A stretch of 33,205 nt of DNA from Magnetovibrio sp. (lineage in GTDB: Bacteria > Pseudomonadota > Alphaproteobacteria > Rhodospirillales_A > JABHCV01): positions 1 to 33,205 of the forward strand of contig PBDF01000002.1 in the NCBI GenBank assembly GCA_002717285.1. Reading direction: 5' to 3'. This document shows positions 1-8,196 of this stretch, piece after piece (position 1 is the stretch's first letter; every line of letters starts with the position of its first letter). Both the position numbers and the translations under genes were made by a program. The notes under the pieces were generated by a model, which was given only the letters and a program-made list of their open reading frames with translations, did not search any database and had not been told where the DNA came from.

Positions 1-260
1 CACCTGATGCCATATTTATTGGTGGTGGTGCATCTGACATTAGTTTACTGAGATCTGCATGGAAAGCTCTTGGGCCAAAAGGCCGAATTGTTATTAATGC
101 CGTCAGCATAGAAGCTGAGCAGAGCCTTCTGGCACTTCGAGAAGAAATAGGTGGCCAGTTAAGTTGCATTTCAATCAAACGTGCCACACCTATTGGAACT
201 TTTAGTGCTTTAAAACCGATGCTTAGTGTAACTCAATTTGTTGGGATAAAACCTTCATGA
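1..260 (+). CDS. cobL: Precorrin-6Y C5,15-methyltransferase (decarboxylating), C-terminal fragment
   Basis: This is a partial gene that enters from the left edge with the reading frame starting at base 3 and stops with TGA at 258-260. The visible 85 residues contain IGGG near the start, then a Rossmann-like strand (GRIVINAVS) and the end motif SALKPMLSVTQF. This fits the CbiT half of CobL, the SAM-dependent enzyme that methylates C15 of the corrin ring and decarboxylates its acetate side chain. The CbiE half would lie outside the window. The stop overlaps the next gene's start (ATGA), so it is translationally coupled to cobI. The call rests on the fragment plus its cobalamin neighbours; a stand-alone CbiT cannot be excluded. 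Confidence 0.82.
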   Translation, partial: PDAIFIGGGASDISLLRSAWKALGPKGRIVINAVSIEAEQSLLALREEIGGQLSCISIKRATPIGTFSALKPMLSVTQFVGIKPS

Positions 261-964
261 GTGGCGTTCTTTTTGGGCTAGGCCTTGGGCCTGGAGATCC
301 AGATCTTGTAACTATAAAAGCAGCAACTATAATGCGGGAAATACCCGTCATTGCTTATGTAACCCCAGTACGAAGTGGCAAGCCCTGTACATCTTTTGCA
401 CGATCAATAGCTGAGCCCTATTTGATCGGTGAAAAGGAAGAAATAACTATTGCTATTGAAATGCTTGATGACCCAACACGTGGAAGACAGGTTTATGACG
501 AGGTTAGTGACAAGATTTCTTATTATCTTGATTCAGGCAGAAATGTTGCAGTTCTGTGTGAGGGAGACCCGTTGCTTTATGGTTCTTTCATGTACATTCT
601 TGATCGAATTAAAGATAGCTACAAAGTGCTGACTGTGCCGGGTGTAAGCTCCTTGAGTGCTGCGGCAGCGGCTGCCAATTTGCCATTGGTTACTCGGCAT
701 CAAACTATTTCTCTTATTCCCGCCACACTAAGTGAGAGTAAAATCAGAACCTGTTTATTAAAAGGGGATAGCATAGCGATACTTAAACTTGGGAAAAATA
801 TCGTAAAGATAAAAAAAATCCTCAGTGATTTAGGAAGATCTTACGACGCAGTCTATGTTGAGCGAGCTTCAATGATGAATCAAAAAATATTGTCTCTTTC
901 AGACGCCCCTGATAATGCTCCTTATTTTTCTATCATCCTCTTGACTTGTGCGGAAACAGAATAA
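257..964 (+). CDS. cobI: Precorrin-2 C20-methyltransferase
   Basis: The 235-residue product transfers a methyl group from SAM to C20 of precorrin-2 (or its cobalt form) in corrin synthesis. The N-terminus carries the tetrapyrrole methylase glycine motif GLGPGDPDLVT (about residues 8-18). A second SAM-binding motif, VLCEGDPLLYGS, lies near residues 98-109, followed by TVPGVSSLSAAAAA, the usual substrate-binding loop. Length matches CobI/CbiL (about 230-245). It overlaps cobL by four bases and touches the next gene by one base (TAATG at 962-966), so the three are almost certainly one transcript. The choice between CobI and CbiL depends on cobalt timing, which this sequence does not settle. Confidence 0.9.
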   Translation: MSGVLFGLGLGPGDPDLVTIKAATIMREIPVIAYVTPVRSGKPCTSFARSIAEPYLIGEKEEITIAIEMLDDPTRGRQVYDEVSDKISYYLDSGRNVAVLCEGDPLLYGSFMYILDRIKDSYKVLTVPGVSSLSAAAAAANLPLVTRHQTISLIPATLSESKIRTCLLKGDSIAILKLGKNIVKIKKILSDLGRSYDAVYVERASMMNQKILSLSDAPDNAPYFSIILLTCAETE

Positions 965-2760
965 TGACAGCGATTCTGGTACTAGATCAAGCTGCAATAA
1001 AACTTGCACAAGTCATTAAATGCACAATTGGCAACGCCTGCATCTATGGCCTAGTTAATCGGGTTGAAGGAGCTGATGAAAGCTTCAAAGAGACGGTATC
1101 GCAATTGCAAAGCTTGTATCAATCTGGTGAAAGTATTATTGGTTTGTGTGCAACCGGTATTCTTGTGCGTGCCTTAGCCCCTGTGTTGAAAGATAAGAAG
1201 TATGAGCCTGCAGTCTTAGCTGTGGCAGCAGATGGTTCGGCAGTCGTGCCAATTCTGGGGGGCCATAATGGTGCTAATAGTTTAGCTAACCAGATAGCCA
1301 CGGCTATTGGTGGTATCGGAGCAATCACTACAGCAAGCGATATTCGCCTTGGAGTTGCTATAGATGATCCACCTGAAGGGTGGAATGTTAACAATCGGAA
1401 TGCTGCAAAGGGTATTTTTTCCCGCATGCTAGCAGGGAAACCAATTCGTTTGGAAATTAGCTCTGGTGATGTTAGGTGGTTGAAACAATCAAATATAAAG
1501 TTTGATGATAATGCAGAAGGGCCCTGCATACAAGTAACAGAAAAGGTCATCGCCGAGCCAAAAAGCAATTTGGTTCTACATCCTCCCGTTCTAGCTTTGG
1601 GTGTTGGATGCGAACGCAATTGTGACCCTGAAGAGCTTGAGAATCTCGTTCGTGAAACTCTTAAGGATGCAGGTTTATCTGCAAGTTCGATCAGCTGTGT
1701 GGCCTCTCTGGATCTTAAAATGGATGAGTTGGCTGTTAATGAGTTAGCTGCGTCCCTTGGGGTCCCGGCTCGTTTCTTCTCTGCCAAAGAACTTGAAGCG
1801 CTAACGCCGTATCTTGATAATCCGTCAGAGACAGTTTTTGACGCTGTGGGGTGCCATGGAGTTTCAGAGGGCGCTGCTATTGCAGCTGCTGGAAGTAAAG
1901 CTACACTTCGGGTTGGAAAACATCGTTCTTTAAGGGCTACCTGCGCTATTGCAATAAACCCAGAGGGCATAATAGGCAATCAAGTTGGCCGTGGGCGCGG
2001 TCACCTCAGTATCATAGGGATAGGCCCTGGAGCTGATGGCTGGCGCACACCTGAGGCGACGGCCTTACTCTCTGCTGCTAGCGATTTGGTCGGTTATAGT
2101 TTGTACCTTGATTTGGTTGGAGATTTTATTGTGGGTAAAAATCGCCACGTGTCTGAGTTAGCACAAGAAGAAGAGCGAGTTCGGCGTGCACTTGACCTTG
2201 CCGCCAAGGGGCGAAATGTTGCTCTTGTGTGTTCGGGAGATGCTGGTATTTATGCTCTAGCTACCTTAGCATTTGAGCTAATTGATCGAGAAAATAAGAC
2301 TGAATGGAACCGTATTTCAATTCAGGTGACGCCGGGTATCTCGGCTTTGCAGGCTGCTGCTGCACGAATCGGTGCACCTATTGGCCATGATTTCTGCACC
2401 ATATCTTTGTCAGATTTATTGACTCCATTTGAGGAGATAGAAAAACGCATCCAGACAGCGACAGAGGGCGATTTTGTTATCGCCTTCTATAATCCAGTTT
2501 CAAAGCGAAGGCGTTTTCAATTAGCTAGGGCTAAAGAGATACTAATATCGGCACGTGGCCCTAACGTGCCTGTGGTGATAGCGCGAAATTTGGGTCGTGA
2601 AGAAGAAAACATCGATGTTATAAAATTGGGAGAATTGACGCCAGATCACGCTGACATGGTAACAATTGTATTGGTTGGTAATTCTCAATCACGTTTGATT
2701 GAACACGGAGGAAGATACTGGGTTTATACCCCACGGGGTTATGCGGTGAAAATGATTTAA
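964..2760 (+). CDS. cobJ: CbiG-CobJ fusion: cobalt-precorrin-5A hydrolase-like / precorrin-3B C17-methyltransferase
   Basis: This 598-residue protein joins two B12 enzymes. Residues about 1-330 are CbiG-like, with an N-terminal domain (PILGGHNGANSLANQIA) and a CobE/CbiG C-terminal domain (LGVGCERNCDPEELENLV; VGCHGVSEGAAIAAAG). Residues about 347-598 are a tetrapyrrole methylase of the CobJ/CbiH type, with IIGIGPGADGWRTPEA, VCSGDAGIYALA and VTPGISALQAAAARIGAP. CobJ methylates C17 and contracts the ring; CbiG opens the delta-lactone in the cobalt-early route. The ATG at 964 is chosen because it overlaps the cobI stop; an in-frame ATG at 946 would overlap cobI by 19 bases. Fusions of these domains are known, but whether the CbiG half is active here is unknown. 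Confidence 0.88.
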   Translation: MTAILVLDQAAIKLAQVIKCTIGNACIYGLVNRVEGADESFKETVSQLQSLYQSGESIIGLCATGILVRALAPVLKDKKYEPAVLAVAADGSAVVPILGGHNGANSLANQIATAIGGIGAITTASDIRLGVAIDDPPEGWNVNNRNAAKGIFSRMLAGKPIRLEISSGDVRWLKQSNIKFDDNAEGPCIQVTEKVIAEPKSNLVLHPPVLALGVGCERNCDPEELENLVRETLKDAGLSASSISCVASLDLKMDELAVNELAASLGVPARFFSAKELEALTPYLDNPSETVFDAVGCHGVSEGAAIAAAGSKATLRVGKHRSLRATCAIAINPEGIIGNQVGRGRGHLSIIGIGPGADGWRTPEATALLSAASDLVGYSLYLDLVGDFIVGKNRHVSELAQEEERVRRALDLAAKGRNVALVCSGDAGIYALATLAFELIDRENKTEWNRISIQVTPGISALQAAAARIGAPIGHDFCTISLSDLLTPFEEIEKRIQTATEGDFVIAFYNPVSKRRRFQLARAKEILISARGPNVPVVIARNLGREEENIDVIKLGELTPDHADMVTIVLVGNSQSRLIEHGGRYWVYTPRGYAVKMI

Positions 2761-2772
2761 GGAGCAATATTG

Positions 2773-3564
2773 ATGAGTGTTCACTTTATTGGTGCCGGTC
2801 CGGGCGCCCCAGATTTGATAACTTTACGTGGCTTGAAACTTATCAAACAAGCCGGTGTGGTTCTTTATGCAGGTTCTTTAGTTCCGGAAGCTGTTATTGC
2901 TGAAGCATCAGCCCAAGCAGTAGTTAAGGATACCGCTTCCATGCATTTAGATGAGATTATAGATGAAATGATAGCGGCTAATGAAGTTGGCCTCGATGTT
3001 GCCCGTGTTCATTCCGGTGATCCCTCTCTTTACGGGGCTATAGCAGAACAGATGCGCCGTCTTGACAATTTGGGTATTGATTATGATGTTACGCCAGGTG
3101 TATCGGCATATGCTGCCGCATCAGCTGCCATAAAGTCAGAGTTGACTCTGCCAGGCATTAGCCAAACAGTAGTACTAACTCGCACAGCAGTTCGAGCATC
3201 AGAAATGCCAAACAAAGAAGATTTAAGTACATTGGGAAATAGTGGCGCCACTTTGGCTATCCACTTGTCTGTAAATAATATTAAAAAGGTAGTTCGAGAG
3301 TTGCTACCTAACTACGGTAAAGGATGCCCTGTTGTGGTCGTCTATCGTGTCAGTTGGCCTGATGAAAAAATTATTTACGGTACCCTTGAGAATATTTGTC
3401 AAAAAGTAAAAAAACAAAAAATAACTCGTACTGCTCTTATCTTGGTTGGAAAAGTGCTAAGTGATGATACGTTCGATGATTCGAGGCTTTATGCTGTAGA
3501 TCACCATCATGTTCTTAGACCACGCAGTAAAGAGTTTTCTAAAGCATCTGTTCCAACCACTTAA
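2773..3564 (+). CDS. cobM: Precorrin-4 C11-methyltransferase
   Basis: This SAM-dependent methylase adds the C11 methyl group to precorrin-4. Motifs are FIGAGPGAPDLITLRG at the N-terminus, LYAGSLVPEAVI, the SAM loop RVHSGDPSLYGA, and VTPGVSAYAAASAA. The product is 263 residues, as expected for CobM/CbiF. An in-frame TTG at 2770 also exists, but the ATG at 2773 lies eight bases after a GGAG site (2761-2764) and is preferred. The gene follows cbiG-cobJ after 12 bases. Its 3' end overlaps the end of the convergent cobK by 26 bases, so there is no room for an ordinary terminator between the two transcripts. Confidence 0.9.
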   Translation: MSVHFIGAGPGAPDLITLRGLKLIKQAGVVLYAGSLVPEAVIAEASAQAVVKDTASMHLDEIIDEMIAANEVGLDVARVHSGDPSLYGAIAEQMRRLDNLGIDYDVTPGVSAYAAASAAIKSELTLPGISQTVVLTRTAVRASEMPNKEDLSTLGNSGATLAIHLSVNNIKKVVRELLPNYGKGCPVVVVYRVSWPDEKIIYGTLENICQKVKKQKITRTALILVGKVLSDDTFDDSRLYAVDHHHVLRPRSKEFSKASVPTT

Positions 3565-4294
3565 AGGCATCTTCGAAATTTTCCACATGTTCACCCGGTT
3601 CTGGAAGGGGGCGGCGAATTAGGACAATTGGAATACGTTTTCGTATAGCTGCAATGATTTTAGTCTCCGTCGCATCCCCGCCGCTTTGTTTTGACAGTAA
3701 GGTGTCAATAGCGAATCTTTCCATCAAGGCAAGCTCTTCTTCTAAGCTGTAGGGTGGACGGCCAGTAATAAAAGTAAAATTCTCTGCAAAAGCTGACCTG
3801 TCAGCTTTTTCTATGACTCTAATAAAGAATTGAATATTAGTAAGTTTTTGTAGTTTATCAAGATCGCCATGACCGGTGGTAACGAGAACCCGTTTAGCAA
3901 TTTTTTGCAGTATTAGCGTTGCATGAGCCATGTCATTGGCTTCAACAAATTTAGTACCTGATGGCAAATCCCAGGGAGGCCTTCTAAGAGATAATCTTGG
4001 TGTGTCCGTACATATACAAGCGTCATATGCGTTGGCAGAAATTTTTTTTGCGAATGGGTGAGTAGCATCTATCAGAAATTTAATTTTTTCTTTAGTTATA
4101 TATTCAGCTAGACCAGCACTTCCACCAAAGCCACCAACCCTTACAGTCGTGACAAATTTACGAATTGGTTTTGTTCGTCCTGCTATAGAATAAATTACCT
4201 CAAAACGTTCGGAAAAATGTGCGTGGACTTTTTCCGCTAATGAAGCCGCCTCACTTGTGCCGCCTAAAATTAGTATGCGTGAAATTTCAGTCAT
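3539..4294 (-). CDS. cobK: Precorrin-6A reductase (CobK/CbiJ family)
   Basis: The product (251 residues) reduces precorrin-6A to precorrin-6B using a nicotinamide nucleotide. It opens with ILILGGTSEAASLAE, the CobK nucleotide-binding start. Later come GGFGGSAGLAEYI, IDATHPFAKKISANA (the family's DATHPFA motif), and the C-terminal SKQSGGDATETKI with IPIVLIRRP. The start at 4294 (MTEISR) is preferred over a longer frame beginning at 4357, because the family begins just before the GGTSEA motif and this start overlaps the cbiD stop by only eight bases. Its 3' end overlaps cobM tail to tail. It is co-transcribed with cbiD. Confidence 0.9.
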   Translation of the reverse strand: MTEISRILILGGTSEAASLAEKVHAHFSERFEVIYSIAGRTKPIRKFVTTVRVGGFGGSAGLAEYITKEKIKFLIDATHPFAKKISANAYDACICTDTPRLSLRRPPWDLPSGTKFVEANDMAHATLILQKIAKRVLVTTGHGDLDKLQKLTNIQFFIRVIEKADRSAFAENFTFITGRPPYSLEEELALMERFAIDTLLSKQSGGDATETKIIAAIRKRIPIVLIRRPLPEPGEHVENFEDAFKWLEQML

Positions 4295-5381
4295 TGGCAC
4301 GTCCAACGAGTTGGCCGCCTCTGTCAAAAATACAGACTTCAACCTCAACAACACCATCCAACATTTTAAGAGCCTCCAGTCTAGCTTTTTCTGCTATCAA
4401 ATTAGCTAATTCTAGGTTTTCGGTGTGTGCAAGATCAAGTACTGCCATAGCTGTGACGGAGTCCTCGGCAGACTGTTTTATTTCTTCTCTGGCGCCAAGC
4501 TCGTCAAAGCACGATGCTAGTTTTTTGAAGTCTAGTTCTGAACGAGCTGAGTGTAGATCCATGTGGCCTTGTGCTAACTTTGTCAGCTTTCCAAATCCAC
4601 CTGCTAGAGTTAGCTTTTTTACTGGGTGATGGCGGAGGTATTTAAGAACGCCTCCAGCAAAGTCACCCATATCAATTAAAGCTGAGGGTTCAAGTTGATA
4701 AAGTTTCTTGATTGCCTCCTCCGATGTGTTGCCAGTAGAAGCCGCCAGATGCGTTAGTCCCGTGGCCCTTGCTACATCAATTCCTCTATGAATAGAATGA
4801 ATCCAGGCAGAGCATGAATATGGTCGTACAATACCAGTAGTGCCTAATACTGAAAGTCCTCCTGTAATGCCCAATCGACCATTCATTGTCTTCTCAGCGA
4901 GATCTTTGCCCCCTGGAATAGAAACGGTAACTTCAAAATCTACAGCTTGACTTTTATATTTTGCAACTTCTTGTATTACATCACTAATCATTTTTCGTGG
5001 TGCTGGGTTAATGGCAGGCTCTCCAATAGGAATTGGTAGTCCTGGTAGGGTTACTGTCCCAACCCCATCACCAGCATAGAAAGTAATGCCGTTGCCGGGC
5101 TGCCCTAGTTTAATGCATACAACGATTTCAGCACCATGGGTAACATCTGGATCATCTCCGGCATCTTTTATAATTCCTGCGCAAGCCATGTCCTTTTTGA
5201 GTACATGTCTTGAGAGGTGGAAAGTGGGTTTTTCTCCGTGTGGTAGTTGTATTGAGACGCTTTCTTCAAATTTTCCTTGGATAAGGGCAATCATGCAGGC
5301 CTTTGCAGCCGCAGTAGCACATGCCCCTGTTGTCCATCCTGTACGAAGTGCTCTTCGTGGTTTGAAAGTGCCCTGTTCCAT
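4287..5381 (-). CDS. cbiD: Cobalt-precorrin-5B C1-methyltransferase
   Basis: The 364-residue protein has the CbiD signature near the N-terminus, LRTGWTTGACATAAAKA (residues about 12-28). Further family blocks are AGDGVGTVTLPGLPIPIGEP, GGLSVLGTTGIVRPYS and LAGGFGKLTKLAQGHMDLH. CbiD methylates C1 and replaces CobF both in cobalt-early pathways and in some otherwise aerobic-type gene sets, so it does not identify the route. It is the first gene of the - strand pair cbiD-cobK. The ATG at 5381 has no strong Shine-Dalgarno site. It is divergent from sco, with about 157 bases between them. Confidence 0.92.
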   Translation of the reverse strand: MEQGTFKPRRALRTGWTTGACATAAAKACMIALIQGKFEESVSIQLPHGEKPTFHLSRHVLKKDMACAGIIKDAGDDPDVTHGAEIVVCIKLGQPGNGITFYAGDGVGTVTLPGLPIPIGEPAINPAPRKMISDVIQEVAKYKSQAVDFEVTVSIPGGKDLAEKTMNGRLGITGGLSVLGTTGIVRPYSCSAWIHSIHRGIDVARATGLTHLAASTGNTSEEAIKKLYQLEPSALIDMGDFAGGVLKYLRHHPVKKLTLAGGFGKLTKLAQGHMDLHSARSELDFKKLASCFDELGAREEIKQSAEDSVTAMAVLDLAHTENLELANLIAEKARLEALKMLDGVVEVEVCIFDRGGQLVGRAND

Positions 5382-5538
5382 AGGTTATTCTACAACTTTC
5401 TACAATATTAAGAATGATCTTTTAAAAAAATTATGAGTTTTTTTGTTGTTTGACCTTGAAGGGTGGTGCTGGAAAGTTATCATGCACATAGTAAAGTAAA
5501 GAATGTTCTTCAGCAGGCAGAGCAAGAGAACCGTAACC
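5382..5538. promoter_or_regulatory. Divergent intergenic region between cbiD and sco
   Basis: This AT-rich spacer must hold the promoter for cbiD-cobK on one strand and for sco-cobB on the other. On the + strand a TTGACC at 5450-5455 could be a -35 element, but I see no convincing -10 at 16-18 bases from it. I looked for the conserved B12-box and paired core of a cobalamin riboswitch and did not find them. The region is assigned by position only. Confidence 0.4.
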
Positions 5539-6366
5539 ATGGAAGAGAATAAAAAACGTAAGTCTAGTAAAGAAAAAAGTAGAGTAACAGTGAAAGTTAA
5601 GAAAAAGGCTGCTACGCCAATTTCTGAGAAAAAAGATGTGAGCCTTAAGAAAAGTGTACAAGCTTCTGTTTCTGAGAAAAAAACTGCAAGCCCAAAGAAA
5701 AAGGTTCTCCCTATTAATGACACAGGGAGACGGACCCCGGAGAAAAAAATATTTATTATCGGGGTCGCTTTAATTAGCGTTTTTTTTCTAGTTTGGGGGA
5801 CTTATGTCGGGCCAAATTATTTTCCCAAACAAGGAGGCATGGAGAAAACTAAGGAAGTTACAGTTCAAAGTATAGGAGTGCCACAAATAGGCGGTTCTTT
5901 TCAGCTTGTTAACCAGGATGGTAAAATTGTTACTGAGGCGGACTTTATAGGAAAGTACATGCTTGTATATTTTGGCTATACATATTGTCCAGATGTATGT
6001 CCAACGTCACTAACAGTTATTGAAGAAGCGCTTGATATGTTGGGTGATGAAGCAAGTCAGATCACGCCTATATTTATAACGGTTGATCCTGAACGTGATA
6101 ATCCTGAGGCTATGAAGTTGTACGTGGAGCACTTTCACCCGAGACAGGTTGGGTTAACTGGTTCAGTAGAACAGGTCAAAGCGGTTGCTAAGGCATACAA
6201 GGCATATTTTTCCAAGTCTGGTGATGGTTATGATGATGATGACTATCTGATAGACCATTCATCAATCACTTACCTGATGGCTCCAAATGGTAAATTTATT
6301 ACTCATTTTAGTCATGGAGTTGAGGCTCAGTCTATGGCTGAAAAAATTTCGGAAATCCTTAAATGA
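5539..6366 (+). CDS. Sco1/SenC copper chaperone with a lysine-rich N-terminal extension
   Basis: Sco proteins deliver copper to the CuA site of cytochrome c oxidase. Counting from the ATG at 5539 (275 residues), residues 1-70 are strongly basic and low-complexity, with repeated SEKK and KKK blocks. One membrane segment follows (about 71-89, FIIGVALISVFFLVWGT), then a thioredoxin-fold Sco domain on the periplasmic side. The copper ligands are present: CPDVC (Cys150, Cys154) and His240 in IDHSS; ITVDPERD is also typical. An in-frame ATG at 5503 would add 12 residues, and the choice is uncertain. The last codons overlap cobB by four bases (ATGA), an unusual partner for a copper chaperone. Confidence 0.9.
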   Translation: MEENKKRKSSKEKSRVTVKVKKKAATPISEKKDVSLKKSVQASVSEKKTASPKKKVLPINDTGRRTPEKKIFIIGVALISVFFLVWGTYVGPNYFPKQGGMEKTKEVTVQSIGVPQIGGSFQLVNQDGKIVTEADFIGKYMLVYFGYTYCPDVCPTSLTVIEEALDMLGDEASQITPIFITVDPERDNPEAMKLYVEHFHPRQVGLTGSVEQVKAVAKAYKAYFSKSGDGYDDDDYLIDHSSITYLMAPNGKFITHFSHGVEAQSMAEKISEILK

Positions 6367-7712
6367 AGGCCCCAACAGGTGCGGTTAAAGGTCTTATTAT
6401 TGCCGCACCATCCTCTGGTAGTGGCAAAACCGTCCTGACGTTGGGTCTGTTGCGCTATCTTTCTATTATTGGAAAATCTATTACATCGGCAAAGGCAGGC
6501 CCTGATTATATTGACCCAGCATATCATACGGCTGCCACTGGTATGCCCTGTTATAACCTGGATCTTTGGGCTATGAGACCCTCTATACTTTATGAAGTCG
6601 CTACCCTCGGTTCTGCTGATGCCATAGTGATATGTGAGGGAGTGATGGGCCTATTTGATGGCGCTATTATGGAGCAAGCTTCAACAGCTGATCTTGCTCA
6701 AGTTACTGGTTGGCCTGTAGTATTAATCATTGATGCTGCAGCCCAAGGTGCCTCAGCTGGTGCAGTGCTTCGAGGTTTTGCTACTCATCGTCCAAATTTT
6801 TCTCCTGTTGGTGTTATTTTTAATCGTGTTGGCGGCATACGCCATAAGGATATTCTTCGGAAGGCTGCAATTCGCGCTGCGCCAGATGTGAAGATTTTAG
6901 GCTTTGTACCTCGGTCAACTGACTTAAATCTACCTGACCGCCATTTAGGGCTCATTCAGGCAGTTGAGCACGCTGACCTTGAAAAATTCCTTGATTCTGC
7001 TGCAAATTTGGTTGAAAAAAATATTGATATTGATGAGTTTTTATCTTTGGCTCGGCCCTTGAAATTAAGTGGTGGTGTTTCTTCAAGTCCAATCGCTCCT
7101 TTGGGACAACGGATTGCCATTGCAGACGATCAAGCCTTTTCATTCCGTTACACAATAACTCTTAATGGTTGGAAAAAAGAAGGAGCTGAACTAAACTTTT
7201 TCTCTCCCCTTCTTGATCAAGCACCAACTGTGGATGTAGATGCAATTTATTTGCCTGGTGGCTACCCAGAACTTCATTGCCATCGTTTAGCTTCATCAAA
7301 AAATTTTATGCACGGACTTAGAACGGCGGCAGAGAGAGGAGCAACTGTGTATGGCGAATGTGGCGGTTACATGGTTTTAGGTAAAGGTTTGATCGACATG
7401 GAGGGAAAATACCATCCTATGGCTGGGTTGCTTCCTCTTGAGACATCTTTTGCTCAGCGCAAACTTCATTTGGGATATCGAGAAGTAGAACTAGATACCG
7501 AGGCAGTACGTGGTTCAGGTGGCATTCTGGGAAGCGCTGGCCAGCGGTTTCGTGGCCACGAGTTTCATTATGCTACTATTTTTGACCAAAAAGCAGGCAC
7601 TCCTCTATTCCACTCATATGATGCTGCTGGTAGCCGGCTTGGTCCAGCCGGTCTTGCCAAAGGACGAGTTATGGGATCATTCATCCACCTCATTGATCGT
7701 AAGGATGGTTAG
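6363..7712 (+). CDS. cobB: Cobyrinate / hydrogenobyrinate a,c-diamide synthase
   Basis: The 449-residue amidotransferase uses ATP and glutamine to amidate the a and c side chains of the corrin ring. It starts with a P-loop-like [16 protein letters not shown] (about 15-30), followed by [11 protein letters not shown], typical of CobB/CbiA. The C-terminal half is a class I glutamine amidotransferase domain with [10 protein letters not shown] and nucleophile Cys333 in [14 protein letters not shown] near the end supplies the expected His. The ATG overlaps the sco stop. CobB and CbiA differ only in whether cobalt is already inserted, which is undecided here. Length agrees with the family (about 430-460). 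Confidence 0.92.
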   Translation: MKAPTGAVKGLIIAAPSSGSGKTVLTLGLLRYLSIIGKSITSAKAGPDYIDPAYHTAATGMPCYNLDLWAMRPSILYEVATLGSADAIVICEGVMGLFDGAIMEQASTADLAQVTGWPVVLIIDAAAQGASAGAVLRGFATHRPNFSPVGVIFNRVGGIRHKDILRKAAIRAAPDVKILGFVPRSTDLNLPDRHLGLIQAVEHADLEKFLDSAANLVEKNIDIDEFLSLARPLKLSGGVSSSPIAPLGQRIAIADDQAFSFRYTITLNGWKKEGAELNFFSPLLDQAPTVDVDAIYLPGGYPELHCHRLASSKNFMHGLRTAAERGATVYGECGGYMVLGKGLIDMEGKYHPMAGLLPLETSFAQRKLHLGYREVELDTEAVRGSGGILGSAGQRFRGHEFHYATIFDQKAGTPLFHSYDAAGSRLGPAGLAKGRVMGSFIHLIDRKDG

Positions 7713-7725
7713 ATTGACTAAAATT

Positions 7726-8163
7726 ATGAAAAAATTGCCATTTTGGCGTGAAAAAAAGTTAAGTCAGATGAATTCACAAGAATGGGAATCCCTGTGTGAT
7801 GGTTGTGGTAAATGCTGTCTGGAAAAGCTCGAGGATTTAGATACGGGAGAAATAAACTATACCAACATTGGATGCGAACTTTTGGATGTAAAAGGTTGTC
7901 GCTGTATGAATTATGAAGAGCGAGATCGTTATGTTCCTGATTGTGTGCGGTTGAACTCGATAAATATTGCTTCTTTAAAGTGGATGCCATCAACTTGCGC
8001 TTATAAACTACTATCCGAAGGAAAAGATTTGCCGGATTGGCACCCATTGATAAGTGGCAACCCAAATTCTGTTCACGAGGCTAAGGTGTCTATTCGTGGC
8101 CGTGCAATCGCGGCAGCTGCAGCAGGTGACCTAGAGGATCATATTGTTCAGTGGCCTAAATAA
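7726..8163 (+). CDS. YcgN-type UPF0260 Cys-cluster protein
   Basis: This 145-residue protein resembles E. coli YcgN closely in pattern: PFWREKKLS, then [17 protein letters not shown], then [16 protein letters not shown], then [23 protein letters not shown]. The CxxCxxCC motif is shared with the YkgJ family of putative metal-binding proteins. The function is unproven. The ATG at 7726 is chosen because YcgN begins shortly before PFW. An in-frame ATG at 7705 overlapping the cobB stop by eight bases is also possible (152 residues). It follows cobB by 13 bases and probably shares its transcript. Confidence 0.85.
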   Translation: MKKLPFWREKKLSQMNSQEWESLCDGCGKCCLEKLEDLDTGEINYTNIGCELLDVKGCRCMNYEERDRYVPDCVRLNSINIASLKWMPSTCAYKLLSEGKDLPDWHPLISGNPNSVHEAKVSIRGRAIAAAAAGDLEDHIVQWPK

Positions 8164-8183
8164 ACAATGCTACTGTAATTTAT

Positions 8184-8190
8184 GAGGAGA
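8184..8190 (+). promoter_or_regulatory. Ribosome binding site deciding a TTG start
   Basis: GAGGAGA sits just upstream of the TTG at 8197, about seven bases away. The upstream in-frame ATG at 8182 overlaps this very site, so it cannot be the start that the site serves. Confidence 0.75.
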
Positions 8191-8196
8191 AGACAT

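Noticed and set aside
1119..1979. A 286-codon open frame on the - strand
   Set aside because: It lies wholly antisense to the well-supported CbiG domain, has Ser/Ala/Pro-rich composition and no recognisable motif.
5382..5538. Cobalamin riboswitch before cbiD or sco
   Set aside because: The spacer is short and AT-rich and lacks the conserved B12 box and paired core.
5400..5723. A Phe/Leu-rich - strand frame that looks like a membrane protein
   Set aside because: It is the antisense reading of the Lys-rich N-terminus of the Sco protein, where AAA/AAG codons give TTT/CTT; an artefact of base composition.
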